A stretch of DNA of 61,743 nt, taken from positions 1-61,743 of the forward strand of contig QKCL01000039.1 in the NCBI GenBank assembly GCA_003246895.1, written 5' to 3'. Position 1 is the first letter of the stretch. The number at the start of each line of letters is the position of its first letter. The notes beneath the pieces are model-generated. The model made no database searches. It was not told the DNA's origin and saw only the letters and a program-made list of their open reading frames with translations. Of the stretch, positions 9,348 through 18,917 are shown in pieces. This DNA is from Spirochaetota bacterium (GTDB lineage Bacteria > Spirochaetota > UBA4802 > UBA5550). Made by a program: the position numbers and the translations under genes.

Positions 9348-9800
9348 TCAGTTTGCCATTTTCAGTATTTCAATTATTTCTTCAGGTGAATCTGAGGAGA
9401 TGATGTTTTCCTTCACATTGTCATGCTTAAGAATTGCCATCACCTGTGAAAGGAGTCTGAGGTATTCCTTGTGCTGTTTCTCTCCGGCCACAACAAGAAT
9501 GATGAGATGTACCGGAAATCCGTCCATTGAATCAAAATCTATGCCCGCCTCGGAGATCCCGATGGCAAAGGCCATTTCCTTGACAGAATTAATCTTTGCG
9601 TGGGGGATTGCAATCCCTGCACCTATGCCGGTGCTCATTATTCTCTCCCTTTCCTGGAGGGCGTCAATGAGCTGATTCATGTCCATGCACAGACTGGAAT
9701 CGCGGAAAACCTCCGCCAGCTCTTCAATTGCATCAAATTTATCACTTGAAACAAGTTTCTTTATAAAGTTGGAACTTGTATAGTCAAAAACAGAAGACAC
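9348..9800 (-). CDS. PTS EIIA type-2 domain protein (fructose/nitrogen-type)
   Basis: A 150-residue stand-alone EIIA domain of the fructose/mannitol/PtsN superfamily. The phosphorylatable histidine is His67 in GIGAGIAIPHAKI, and the family motif of substrate loop and C-terminal helix is present. No EIIB or EIIC neighbours, so a regulatory (PtsN-like) role is more likely than sugar transport. It is upstream of leuS on the same strand and divergent from a ClC channel gene, with a 202-base shared promoter region. Regulatory EIIA proteins are known to control ion transporters in enterobacteria; a link to the ClC gene is only a suggestion from position. Confidence 0.88.
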   Translation of the reverse strand: MSSVFDYTSSNFIKKLVSSDKFDAIEELAEVFRDSSLCMDMNQLIDALQERERIMSTGIGAGIAIPHAKINSVKEMAFAIGISEAGIDFDSMDGFPVHLIILVVAGEKQHKEYLRLLSQVMAILKHDNVKENIISSDSPEEIIEILKMAN

Positions 9801-10002
9801 TTTTTCACCACCTGAAGTATTATAGTCTGGTAGTTAAAAGTCATGAGAAGTCCTGTCAATAACTAATTGAAGATACCCCTGTAAACATCAAACATAATAC
9901 AAAAAAATTTATTTCTATTTGACATCACAGCATAACAGCAAATAGTGTTAAACACTCCACAAGAAATACTTAAAAAAAATACTATTTGGTTTAACGATAA
10001 GA

Positions 10003-12267
10003 ATGGACCGTGATATAGGATTGAATAAACTCATTGGCCTTTCCAATACGCTGCTCGAAAAGGGGAAACTAACCGAGCACCTCTTTACTGTGATCATCGC
10101 AGTAATAATCGGCGCGTCAACGGGCCTTATTACAGTTGCCGTACATAAACTCATAAACGGCACCTCAGCCTTTGTATACGGAAACAACGGAGACATCGTC
10201 AGAAATCTCTATTCCCTGAACTGGGAGATGAAATCATTCATTGCAGCAATAGTCCTCATGCTCCTGCTGCCATTTTTTAAACTCACAAAGGACCACAGAA
10301 AATACAGAATACTGAAAAACAGCGCCCTCATTGCCTGTGCGGCAATCTGTGTCTTTTTCTATGTTACAGACGGCAACAGCAGCGGCAACGGCCACATAAA
10401 TTTTCTGTCATCAGTTAAATCAAATCCATGGTACATGATCATACTTGTCCCGTCCATAGGCGGACTTCTTGTTGGGCCCCTCATCTATCACCATGCCCGT
10501 GAGGCAAAGGGCCATGGCGTCCCGGAGGTCATGCAGTCAATTCTCCTGAGAGGCGGGGTAATACGGCCCATTGTGGCGTTCATAAAATCCATGACTGCAA
10601 TAATTACAATCGGCACAGGCGGTTCAGTGGGGAGAGAGGGCCCTGTAATACAGATAGGGTCAACAATCGGTTCCGCCATGGGGCAGAAGATGAATGTCTC
10701 GGGCCAGCGCATGAAAACATTCGTGGGCTGCGGTGCAGCGGCGGGTATAGCCGCGGCATTCAACGCCCCCATTGCCGGCGCCTTCTTTGCCATGGAGGTA
10801 CTGCTGCAGGATTTCACATTCACACAGCTCTCCCCCATAATCATCTCATCAGTAATTTCAACAGTAATGGCCCACAGTTATCTGGGGAATTTCGCGGCAT
10901 TCACAGTTCCAAGCCACAGATTCTACAATCACCATGAACTTATTCTCTATGCCCTGCTTGCAGTAGCCACTGCCCTGGTGGGATTCCTGTTTCTGAAGGT
11001 TCTTTATTTTTTTGAGGATCTATTCGACAACAGAGTCAAAATAAACAGCCAGTTCAGGCCGTTCATCGGGGGCATACTCATAGGCTCCATGGGAATTTTC
11101 TTCCCCGAAGTACTCAGTACCGGATACGATACAATATCCGCAGCACTTAACAGCGGTATTATATGGAAGACCGCGCTTGTCCTTATTTTTGTGAAGGTCC
11201 TTGCGACTTCAGTCACACTGGGTTCAGGCGGCTCCGGAGGTATCTTCGCACCTTCACTTTTCCTGGGGGCAATGACAGGGGCATTTTTCGGAGGAGCAGC
11301 CAACTTTCTTCTGCCGGGACATGTTTCCAGTGCAGGAACCTATGCCCTTGTGGCAATGGGAGGCCTTGTTGCCGCCACAACACAGGCTCCAATTACAGCA
11401 ATTATAATAGTCTTTGAACTTACAAACGACTACCAGATAATACTCCCCCTCATGATTACATGCATACTGAGCACAATCATATTCAAATCCCTTTCAAGGG
11501 AATCAATTTACACGCTTAAACTTGTTCACAGAAACATCGTAATCAAGGACGGTGCTGAAATAAACATAATGAAATCCATATACGTAAAGGATATATACAC
11601 CTCAGTATATGAATCAATCGGCGCCAACTGGAACTTCGACAGGCTTGTGACAGCCGTTCTCTCGGGCAAGGCCCCTTATTTCCCTGTAGTTGACGGCAAA
11701 AAAAACGTAATCGGAATAATCTCCATACATGACATAAAGGAACACCTCTACGAAAAGAATATCCTCAAGGACATACTCATTGCCACAGACATAGCAAGTA
11801 CTGACATAATTACAGTAACCCCCGAGACAGACTGTCACACTGTTCTGTCCATCATGAGCAGCAAAAACCTTGAAGGACTCCCTGTTGTAAACGCCGGTAC
11901 AGAGAAGATAATCGGCATGATATGGAGAAAGGATATTCTTGACGCCTACAACAAGGAAATTGAAAGGAGAGATATTGCGGCATCATTCTCCAGCAAGATA
12001 ACAATGAAGAATATAGACAGCTCTGTCCACTTCATGGAGGGGGTATCAATGACCGAAATTCCGATTCCCAAAATATTCATAGGGAAATCCATCAGGGATC
12101 TCAACATAAGGGCAAAATACGGAGTGGAGATCATACTCATCAGACACAACACAAAGCACGGTTCAAAAATAAAAGCCATCCCCGATGCAAATTACGCCTT
12201 CTCCTATACCGACTCAATTGTAATTGCCGGAGAAATAGGCAAGATAAACTGCATGAAGGCCCTTTAA
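10003..12267 (+). CDS. ClC-family chloride channel/antiporter with CBS pair and RCK-C-like tail
   Basis: A 754-residue membrane protein: ClC core at ~30-490, then CBS domains (~525-590, ~600-660) and a C-terminal TrkA-C/RCK_C-like domain (~680-752). Selectivity signatures are present: GHGVPE (170-175), GGSVGREGP (207-214-ish) with gating glutamate Glu212, and GSGGSGGIFAPSLF (from 407). CBS pairs usually bind adenine nucleotides and RCK_C binds small ligands, so channel activity is probably under double cytoplasmic control. The start ATG follows a long AT-rich spacer without a strong ribosome site. A coiled-coil gene follows after 68 bases. Confidence 0.93.
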   Translation: MDRDIGLNKLIGLSNTLLEKGKLTEHLFTVIIAVIIGASTGLITVAVHKLINGTSAFVYGNNGDIVRNLYSLNWEMKSFIAAIVLMLLLPFFKLTKDHRKYRILKNSALIACAAICVFFYVTDGNSSGNGHINFLSSVKSNPWYMIILVPSIGGLLVGPLIYHHAREAKGHGVPEVMQSILLRGGVIRPIVAFIKSMTAIITIGTGGSVGREGPVIQIGSTIGSAMGQKMNVSGQRMKTFVGCGAAAGIAAAFNAPIAGAFFAMEVLLQDFTFTQLSPIIISSVISTVMAHSYLGNFAAFTVPSHRFYNHHELILYALLAVATALVGFLFLKVLYFFEDLFDNRVKINSQFRPFIGGILIGSMGIFFPEVLSTGYDTISAALNSGIIWKTALVLIFVKVLATSVTLGSGGSGGIFAPSLFLGAMTGAFFGGAANFLLPGHVSSAGTYALVAMGGLVAATTQAPITAIIIVFELTNDYQIILPLMITCILSTIIFKSLSRESIYTLKLVHRNIVIKDGAEINIMKSIYVKDIYTSVYESIGANWNFDRLVTAVLSGKAPYFPVVDGKKNVIGIISIHDIKEHLYEKNILKDILIATDIASTDIITVTPETDCHTVLSIMSSKNLEGLPVVNAGTEKIIGMIWRKDILDAYNKEIERRDIAASFSSKITMKNIDSSVHFMEGVSMTEIPIPKIFIGKSIRDLNIRAKYGVEIILIRHNTKHGSKIKAIPDANYAFSYTDSIVIAGEIGKINCMKAL

Positions 12268-12335
12268 AAACTTATTGACTTTTTTGATTAATTTTAACAG
12301 ACTTTATCAAATAAAGTCATCTCCAAGAGGTTAAA

Positions 12336-12965
12336 ATGAAAGTCGTTCACGTAATAAAAAGAGTTGAAACAATCGACAATGACATCAAGGAACTGAGAAA
12401 ACTTGAGAAGTCAATTACAAGAAACAAATCCTTTTCAACTCCCATCTACATGACCATCGAAAAGCAGATAAACATCCTTCTTGGGGAGAGAATAAAGCTC
12501 CTTGAACTGAAAATAGCAAACCCTCCAGCAGAATTTTCTAATGATGTTGAAGGAGAGAAAGACGACATTCAGGAAGAGCCTGTATTCCAGACAATTCCCG
12601 AACCCAAAAAAGTGATAAAACCCAAGGCTGCGCCAAAGGCAAAGAAAGCAGAGCCAAAACCAAAAACAGAGGCTCCTGTAAAATCCGCCAGTTTCCTTGA
12701 TGACCTGGATGACATCCCCATGCTCACCCAGGATCAGATAGATGCAAAATTCAGCTCCCTGTCTGAAGAAAAGGCCGAAGCAAAAACAGAACCTGTAAAA
12801 GCTCCTGTTGAAATTGAAGACTTTCAGGAGAACACGAAAAAGGTAGTAAACGATGACGGAATAAAACTGCTCGATGTTGCCCTTGAAAAGGGAACACTGA
12901 ACAGAAAAGTGCTGGAAAAGGAGAAGAAAGTCAGATTTTTCAGGGAAAACTTCCCTTCAGACTAA
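12336..12965 (+). CDS. Conserved hypothetical protein with N-terminal helical hairpin and charged Pro/Lys linker
   Basis: I do not recognise a named family. The 209-residue soluble protein starts with a helical pair (about 1-65, rich in Leu/Lys/Glu), has a low-complexity linker of Lys, Pro, Ala and Glu (~85-125), and ends with short conserved-looking acidic and basic helices. There is no signal peptide. AAGAGG lies 7 bases before the ATG. The gene is 68 bases downstream of the ClC gene and may be cotranscribed. The hairpin at 12983-13011 closes the unit. Confidence 0.7.
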   Translation: MKVVHVIKRVETIDNDIKELRKLEKSITRNKSFSTPIYMTIEKQINILLGERIKLLELKIANPPAEFSNDVEGEKDDIQEEPVFQTIPEPKKVIKPKAAPKAKKAEPKPKTEAPVKSASFLDDLDDIPMLTQDQIDAKFSSLSEEKAEAKTEPVKAPVEIEDFQENTKKVVNDDGIKLLDVALEKGTLNRKVLEKEKKVRFFRENFPSD

Positions 12966-12982
12966 TATCAATGCCGAATTCA

Positions 12983-13011
12983 GGCTTCATATTATTTTAT
13001 AATATGAAGCC
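12983..13011 (+). terminator. Hairpin terminator candidate
   Basis: An 11-bp perfect stem, GGCTTCATATT / AATATGAAGCC, with a 7-base loop, 18 bases after a stop codon. Only CTTCTT follows, so the T tract is modest. Confidence 0.65.
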
Positions 13012-13049
13012 TTCTTAAATCCCCGCTATTTCAGCAGAAAACAGACCTT

Positions 13050-15767
13050 TCAGACAGTAATCCCCAGAAATTTTTCTATCCGGTATTTTTCCCTGAAATA
13101 ATCAGTGAGACCATTATTTACAGTTGAGGTCCCTCCACTCCCCCTGAAAGACATATTTGTGACTTCAAAAAGAAAATTACCCGTCGGATCAAGTTTGGCA
13201 AGGCTCTGCCTCAGGCCCGACATTGGTACAGGGCCCACTGCAGTGGCTCCTTTCTTGATTATATAATAGTACTGCCCCTTGCTTTCAAAGACCTCCACGT
13301 CTATTGATCCGGGCAGAGTGGTGTTCAGGTAATCGAACTGGACAATTTTCTTTGTCACATCTTTAAAGCTGAATTTTCTGAACCTGTCAAATTCAAGCTC
13401 ATATACTGTTATTTTGCTTTCAACGGACCCGGAGTCTATGGAGCTTCCGGAATTCAGCAGGGCATTCCGGCAGAACTTGTACATGGCAGCGGGAAGGTCA
13501 TCATGGACCTTCTTTTTTATAAAGGTAAAAAGGTTGCCGTTGTTGTCTACTATGTAAATAACAGTATATTTGGGCTTTTCCTCAAAGACCATACACAGCC
13601 CGGTGCTGTTTCTTTTTGCAAGTATTTCATCAAGAATAACAAGGTTCTGGTTCTCTTCGGGATAGATCTTTATTTCATGATAGGGGCTTGCAACCATGGA
13701 AAGATTGCCAAGGAGCTCAAAAAAATTACCAAGTGACATCACCTTGACGTCCCTTCCAGTTTTTGTGATCAGAACCATATCGTCTTCAAAGGCTGTAACA
13801 AAGGACTGCAGTATATAGTCCTTGCCGTTTTTAAGGTACTCAAATGTTTCCCTGAAGACCTTTTCAATCTGCTTGTAGAGTTTTTTATGGGGCTCAGGAG
13901 AATTGAAATAACAGAACTCGTCAAATTCCCGGTCAAGATAGAGTCCATCCTTTATTACCTTTGAAAAGATCATGACAATGTCGGATATATTGGTATAGGT
14001 GTTTAAAAATGACTCACCCCATGAATTCATGTAAAGATGGGAGAATGTGACTATTTCCGTGGCCTTGGCCTCGCCGAAATTCAGGATAATCATGTTCCTG
14101 TATGTTCTGGCGGGCTGAAGGTAAAATTCATTTTTCAGGTGTACTTTTTTTGCATTGAACATTTCGAAAATTTCATTGAGCAGTTCAACAATATGGTTTT
14201 TATTGTGATGATAATATCCTGATTCAAAATAAACCCTGCTGAATGTGGGTTCATATATCTGGTTTATTGAACACCATGCCAGAAGCCTGAGCAGGTCACC
14301 CTCATTTTTAATATTGACTTCAGCCTCTCCTCCGCCGTCAATTCTGTACTTCTTGTAAACCCGCCATTGCCCCCCCTTTATTGTGGACTGGTCAGGTTCA
14401 ATGTACAGATAGGGTTCGTTCGGAGTATCCTTGAAAGTAATAAAGTTCTCAATTTTACCCTGTTCCATGGAAAAATTGGCCTTTATCTTGCTTTTCAGAA
14501 GCTGAAAATCGCTGTCTGATATCTTACTCTGAAGATTAAGGTTGGGTATCTCCCGTGAAATCTTCTGATACGAAAGAAGCATAAACTTTTTCACATGATT
14601 CCAGAACTGCATTATCCTGGTATAGTCCCAGCTCTCGAAACTGTCCAGATCACGGATCTGGGTTATGTTCCAGCCCCAATCCTTCACGACTTTGAACATG
14701 ACCGCAACTTTGTATGGAAGTTTCTGACTGTTCTTCAATGCAGTGTATTTTGAAAGCTGCGGGTCAATTTTAAGGTAAAGATTCTGTCGGAGAACGGTAA
14801 GAAGCTCCTTGTCCTCAAGGACCTCTCCATAATACTTGTACACCTCATTAAACATCATGAGGTATGAATCTGGAACAGAGTTTTCAAGCTGTCCCCTGAG
14901 CATGGACATTTTCAGTTTCTGTGAAAGAAGCCCTGAACTGTTATCTCCAAAAAGGTATTTCTCCAGAATCCCGATCTTAAGAATGGACTTAAAGGGACTC
15001 CCTATGGCCTTGATAAGCTGAAAGAGCGAAGCTCCTAAAAAATCCTCCTTGGATATTTTATACAGATTCCCTATGTCCACGACCTTCCGGCCGGCTTCAG
15101 TCTGCGCAACCGATTTATAGAGAGCACTGTAATCATTATCCGGTAAAAATTTTGGAACAACCCACCAGAAAGGGATCTTTCCGGCTACAATTATGGAAGC
15201 CCTGAAGAATTCATCCTTCAGCACCTCTCCTATCGTTGACCCGAAGCCTTCGTCTTCATCCTCGTCAAAAATATTGTTCCTGAGATTTGTTACGTCATTG
15301 ATGAAAATATGAATTTCAACGCCGGCTTCTTTCATGGCCCATTTCTGAATAGCCTCAACTTTCTTTCTGAAGTTCAGATATTCAGTTTCAGTGGCGGCAT
15401 TTTTATCCACTACAGCCCAGTAGTCAAAGTCGGATTTTTTATTATAGGCAATTGTCCCCACACTCCCCATGACAGCAAGGGTTTCAACCATGGAATTACC
15501 GGGCGGAGAGCTGATCTCAACCCCGAATCTGCCTTTGAAGTACCTCTGTGTCTCGCTGTCAGGAATATAGTTAAAGACCCCGAACTTCACACCGCCGCTG
15601 ATATAGCCCGGAACCTTTGTATTGTTTGTAGATAGAAGCGCCGGAATGGCATTTACTATTTTCTTCACATTGGCAGATATAATGAGCTGCTGAAAACGTG
15701 CGTATTTCAGACTATTGAAGTGCTCAAACTGCCTGCTGTTCTGGACTATGGAGTCATAAATTTTCAT
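13050..15767 (-). CDS. cyaA: Class I adenylate cyclase
   Basis: Makes cAMP from ATP. Class I (enterobacterial CyaA-type) signatures are visible in the nucleotidyltransferase-like N-terminal half: GSVGTIAYNKKSDFDYWAVV (motif GS.G.....SD.D.W) near residues 101-120, the VPGYISGGV segment before it, and KIPFWWVVP after it. About 905 residues from this start, close to enterobacterial CyaA (~850). The open frame extends to 15899, but those 44 residues look untranslated and the CyaA-like alignment begins at the internal ATG, 15767. The C-terminal part is unassigned and presumably regulatory. Two cNMP-binding-domain genes at 29694-31537 are possible readers of its product. Confidence 0.88.
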   Translation of the reverse strand: MKIYDSIVQNSRQFEHFNSLKYARFQQLIISANVKKIVNAIPALLSTNNTKVPGYISGGVKFGVFNYIPDSETQRYFKGRFGVEISSPPGNSMVETLAVMGSVGTIAYNKKSDFDYWAVVDKNAATETEYLNFRKKVEAIQKWAMKEAGVEIHIFINDVTNLRNNIFDEDEDEGFGSTIGEVLKDEFFRASIIVAGKIPFWWVVPKFLPDNDYSALYKSVAQTEAGRKVVDIGNLYKISKEDFLGASLFQLIKAIGSPFKSILKIGILEKYLFGDNSSGLLSQKLKMSMLRGQLENSVPDSYLMMFNEVYKYYGEVLEDKELLTVLRQNLYLKIDPQLSKYTALKNSQKLPYKVAVMFKVVKDWGWNITQIRDLDSFESWDYTRIMQFWNHVKKFMLLSYQKISREIPNLNLQSKISDSDFQLLKSKIKANFSMEQGKIENFITFKDTPNEPYLYIEPDQSTIKGGQWRVYKKYRIDGGGEAEVNIKNEGDLLRLLAWCSINQIYEPTFSRVYFESGYYHHNKNHIVELLNEIFEMFNAKKVHLKNEFYLQPARTYRNMIILNFGEAKATEIVTFSHLYMNSWGESFLNTYTNISDIVMIFSKVIKDGLYLDREFDEFCYFNSPEPHKKLYKQIEKVFRETFEYLKNGKDYILQSFVTAFEDDMVLITKTGRDVKVMSLGNFFELLGNLSMVASPYHEIKIYPEENQNLVILDEILAKRNSTGLCMVFEEKPKYTVIYIVDNNGNLFTFIKKKVHDDLPAAMYKFCRNALLNSGSSIDSGSVESKITVYELEFDRFRKFSFKDVTKKIVQFDYLNTTLPGSIDVEVFESKGQYYYIIKKGATAVGPVPMSGLRQSLAKLDPTGNFLFEVTNMSFRGSGGTSTVNNGLTDYFREKYRIEKFLGITV

Positions 15768-15949
15768 AAAAGATTTTGCCGGTAAAATATGTATACAATG
15801 CAACAAATATGCTTCTATTATTGGGTCTGTGTCAAATGTTTTTGTCCTGCCGTATTTTTTTAAATTCCTGCAATAATATATGAAAAAAATTCTCGACATT
15901 TAAGCAGATTCAAAAAATTCTGATAAAAACGGTAGTCAGATTATTGCCC

Positions 15950-17026
15950 ATGAACAGCAAAACAATTATTTCACTTGAAGAAACTTCAAGGTACTGCTAC
16001 AAGATACTTTCAACCGGGAAATCCATGGATGAAGTACTCAGTTCGATATGCCAGTATCTCATTAGAGCCTTCGGTAATTACATAAGTCCCGGGAAACTCA
16101 GTTTTTTCAATGAGATGAAGATAAATTTCATTGAGCTCCTGGATCAAATCATCTATGAATACCGTGAAAATACAAACTACGACCCATCCATTAAAGACTA
16201 TATAATAACCGATCTCTATTCAAGACTTTCGCTCATCCTTGAAGCATATAATTCGTCTGAAATGTACATGAAAAACATAAAACAGAGGGCTCTTTACCCT
16301 GATGATCTCATAATAATAAGGGAAATGGGACTGAAGGAGCTGATAAGCTTTATCCTGGAAGAATGGGATGAAACAACGAACCTGCACAAACCGGCGATAA
16401 AGACGCTTTTGTACTTTGCCAAGGGGCATTTTAACGATTTCATGGAAATTCACCAGAATACATACTCAAAATATGTAAAAGCAGCTGCATCTCTCGGAAT
16501 GCGCTATGATTTCCCAAATGCACCTGCAGGTACTGTTCTTTCCAACATAATGTGCAGTGAATACTTCTGGAAATTCAATCTGAAGAATATCACGGAGAAC
16601 AGGCTTCCCAAAACTCCGGATGAACTTGTATTCACACTCCTTCACCTTGAAAGGGAAATAGATCTCATTGCCGATAACTATGACTATCTCTGGATATTCA
16701 GGTTCCTCTCTGATGTTCCTGATATGGAAATAAAAAATTCATGGTCGGTTGAAATATACAGCTCACTCACAAGTCTCTTTATAAAACTTGACTGCAACAG
16801 ACTCTGCAAAATTATAAATTCAGAGGACCAGATAGTAAGTTTTATAAAATTTATCGATTACCTGCCGAGAAACTACTTCAACAGAATCACCGGAAAACTT
16901 GATGAAATGGGCAGAGATTTTCACTTCAAAATAAACTCCATCATCGAAAAAGGGAAAATAGACATAAGCGAAACCAATTCAAATATGTTCAACTACATCT
17001 GCTGGAATTCAGTGGAAAGAATCTGA
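15950..17026 (+). CDS. Conserved hypothetical protein, all-helical
   Basis: I do not recognise this 358-residue protein. It has no signal peptide or membrane span; composition is that of a helical soluble protein rich in Ile, Leu, Asn and Lys, with several aromatic-rich helices. A TTG two codons upstream (15944) is an alternative start; no strong ribosome site decides. It is divergent from the adenylate cyclase gene across ~180 bases, and its 3' end borders the DnaA-box-rich intergenic region. Not obviously linked to either. Confidence 0.7.
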   Translation: MNSKTIISLEETSRYCYKILSTGKSMDEVLSSICQYLIRAFGNYISPGKLSFFNEMKINFIELLDQIIYEYRENTNYDPSIKDYIITDLYSRLSLILEAYNSSEMYMKNIKQRALYPDDLIIIREMGLKELISFILEEWDETTNLHKPAIKTLLYFAKGHFNDFMEIHQNTYSKYVKAAASLGMRYDFPNAPAGTVLSNIMCSEYFWKFNLKNITENRLPKTPDELVFTLLHLEREIDLIADNYDYLWIFRFLSDVPDMEIKNSWSVEIYSSLTSLFIKLDCNRLCKIINSEDQIVSFIKFIDYLPRNYFNRITGKLDEMGRDFHFKINSIIEKGKIDISETNSNMFNYICWNSVERI

Positions 17027-17099
17027 TACAGCACCTCCACTTAATATCAGAAAACCTCATTTTTTGCTTTTTTTAACTTTTTTTTATAAAATCACAATG

Positions 17100-17560
17100 T
17101 CTTTTTTAGATTCTGCAAGTAACTGGTGTATATTATTTTTAATTAAAAAGATATGCACCTGAGATTCATCTAAAAACAACTTATCCACAATTACCTCAAA
17201 AATAAACAAATAATATTTATTGTATCGTTAAACAAAACCTGAATTTGAGAAAAAAATTTCCTTAAAAACAGAGTTCCCGGCCGATTTTCGGAATATAATC
17301 TCTGAATTATCCAGTATTTAACTCTTTATGTCACATATAAATTTCAAGTTTTAGAAAATTTTTAAATGATTAATCGTTATTTGGGAAATTAATTGAGGAA
17401 ATTAATTAACAAAGTTATTTTTTTTGTGGATAATGTGGATAACTTTGTGGAAAACACAAATTTTTCTATATTTTTAACCGTTTTTATCCACTAATTTTTT
17501 ATTAAATATTTTGCATCTTTTGTAAAATAGAGACATAATTCCTTAAACTGCACTATATTA
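17100..17560. other. Putative replication origin: DnaA-box cluster in AT-rich intergenic DNA
   Basis: The 552-base gap between genes is very AT-rich and carries perfect DnaA boxes: TTATCCACA at 17181-17189 (+), TGTGGATAA at 17425-17433 and 17434-17442 (tandem, abutting, - orientation). Near-perfect boxes are TGTGGAAAA at 17446-17454 and TTATCCACT at 17484-17492; a weaker one is TTATCCAGT at 17307-17315. Long A/T runs at 17330-17420 and 17493-17530 could be an unwinding element. DnaA-box clustering with AT-rich DNA is the hallmark of bacterial oriC, though dnaA and dnaN are not adjacent here. Alternatives are a secondary DnaA-titration site or regulatory boxes. Confidence 0.6.
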
Positions 17561-17578
17561 TGTCTCATTAGACTTTTT

Positions 17579-17947
17579 TTATTTTCCCGAGAGTTTTTCT
17601 GCAAACATGGAGATATCTATATTGTTCAGATTCTCGTTTATGATACCCTCAAGTTCAAAGGCAATGAACTTCAACTCATCAATGGCAGGATGATGATCAA
17701 AAATAAAAACTATATATGAATAATAATTTTCAGTTAGTTTTATACCGAATTCCGTAAAAAAAGCTCCCTGCTCGTTTCTGGTAATGAGACCTGTTCTGAT
17801 AATATCCTCGGGACCTGCAACTTCCGGATTATTCCTATAGATGACGCTGAAGTCATCATCAAAAAGCCTGTAGTCAGTCCCTGTCTTGTCAAGGGTCTCA
17901 ATGAATGAATGTACTCCAAGAAATTTATAATCTATATATGTTTTCAC
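17579..17947 (-). CDS. Small hypothetical protein, cotranscribed with coaX
   Basis: Unrecognised 122-residue soluble protein, acidic, with predicted mixed alpha/beta content and no signal peptide. It begins 12 bases after the coaX stop codon on the same strand, so the two genes form an operon. It borders the DnaA-box region at its 3' end. The pattern of a roadblock/profilin-like or PAS-like small domain is conceivable from the size and strand pattern, but no motif supports either. Confidence 0.65.
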   Translation of the reverse strand: MKTYIDYKFLGVHSFIETLDKTGTDYRLFDDDFSVIYRNNPEVAGPEDIIRTGLITRNEQGAFFTEFGIKLTENYYSYIVFIFDHHPAIDELKFIAFELEGIINENLNNIDISMFAEKLSGK

Positions 17948-17959
17948 AGACCCTTCCCG

Positions 17960-18745
17960 CTAAATACTGTTATCATATACTCTCTTGATTCCCTTCATTG
18001 TCAGTTCAGGATCAACCAGAATCTCCCTCTTTTTAGAAAGCTCAGATTCAATGGCCTCACAGAACCCTCCGGTCAGTATTACCTTGAACTCCCTGCCGTA
18101 TTGAGCCTCGATCCTTTCAATTATTCCCTCTATCATGGACACCCATCCGTAATAGAAGCCGGATTTCAGCGAATCAACTGTATTCCTGGCAACAATAGAA
18201 TCGGGCCTGGTAAATTCAACTTCAGGAAGTCTGGATGTATTCTCCGAAAGGGCTTTGATAGCGGTCCCTATACCGGGAATGATAAGCCCTCCGTCAAACT
18301 CAGAATCAAAATTTAGAATATCAAATGTAATTGCAGTCCCAAGATCAACGACAATGGCACCGGGGCCGTATTCATGGAATGCAGCCTCAGCATTAACAAG
18401 GCGGTCAATACCAAGTTCCTGGGGATTGTCATAGTTTATTCCAATGGAAAAAACTGAACCGCAGTATATTTCAAGGGCTGAAACTCCCAGAAAATCCCAT
18501 GCCATGGAACTGTACAGTTTATTAACTTCCGGCACCACACTTGAAAATGCCATTCCAAGAAGCCCGAAGTTTTCTGCATCACCGTCGATGATCTCTCCTA
18601 TTGAGTTCTCGATTGTCTCAAAGAGTTCTCTTGAGGAGGTGTTCCTGATGGTCGGATACCTGAAAATCTTGAATGGGGAGAAAGAACGCGACTCATACAA
18701 ACCCAGCACAGTGCTGGTATTTCCAATATCAATTCCAATAAACAT
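17960..18745 (-). CDS. coaX: Type III pantothenate kinase
   Basis: Phosphorylates pantothenate with ATP, the first step to coenzyme A. The 261-residue protein shows the ASKHA-fold signatures: phosphate-1 loop MFIGIDIGNTSTVLGLY at the N-terminus, pantothenate-site region GIDRLVNAEAA, and DLGTAITFDIL with GGLIIPGI. The ATG at 18745 is preferred; a TTG six codons upstream is possible but would add residues in front of the phosphate loop that the family lacks. Second gene, at 17579-17947, follows in the operon. Confidence 0.95.
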   Translation of the reverse strand: MFIGIDIGNTSTVLGLYESRSFSPFKIFRYPTIRNTSSRELFETIENSIGEIIDGDAENFGLLGMAFSSVVPEVNKLYSSMAWDFLGVSALEIYCGSVFSIGINYDNPQELGIDRLVNAEAAFHEYGPGAIVVDLGTAITFDILNFDSEFDGGLIIPGIGTAIKALSENTSRLPEVEFTRPDSIVARNTVDSLKSGFYYGWVSMIEGIIERIEAQYGREFKVILTGGFCEAIESELSKKREILVDPELTMKGIKRVYDNSI

Positions 18746-18917
18746 TTTACTAACCGTATACAATTTTCAATACATTTCTCCCTCATCAATTAAAAATAGT
18801 CAAGCTTATTAAAAAATTATAATTCTCCTTCATTATGAAGAACTATTTTTAAATTATTAATGGACTCGCCTGCCCGGATTATTAATATTTGATAAAACAC
18901 AAAATATGGAATGAACC

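Noticed and set aside
17027-17578. A missed small gene in the gap
   Set aside because: Many stop codons in all frames and extreme AT content; the DnaA boxes are a better explanation.
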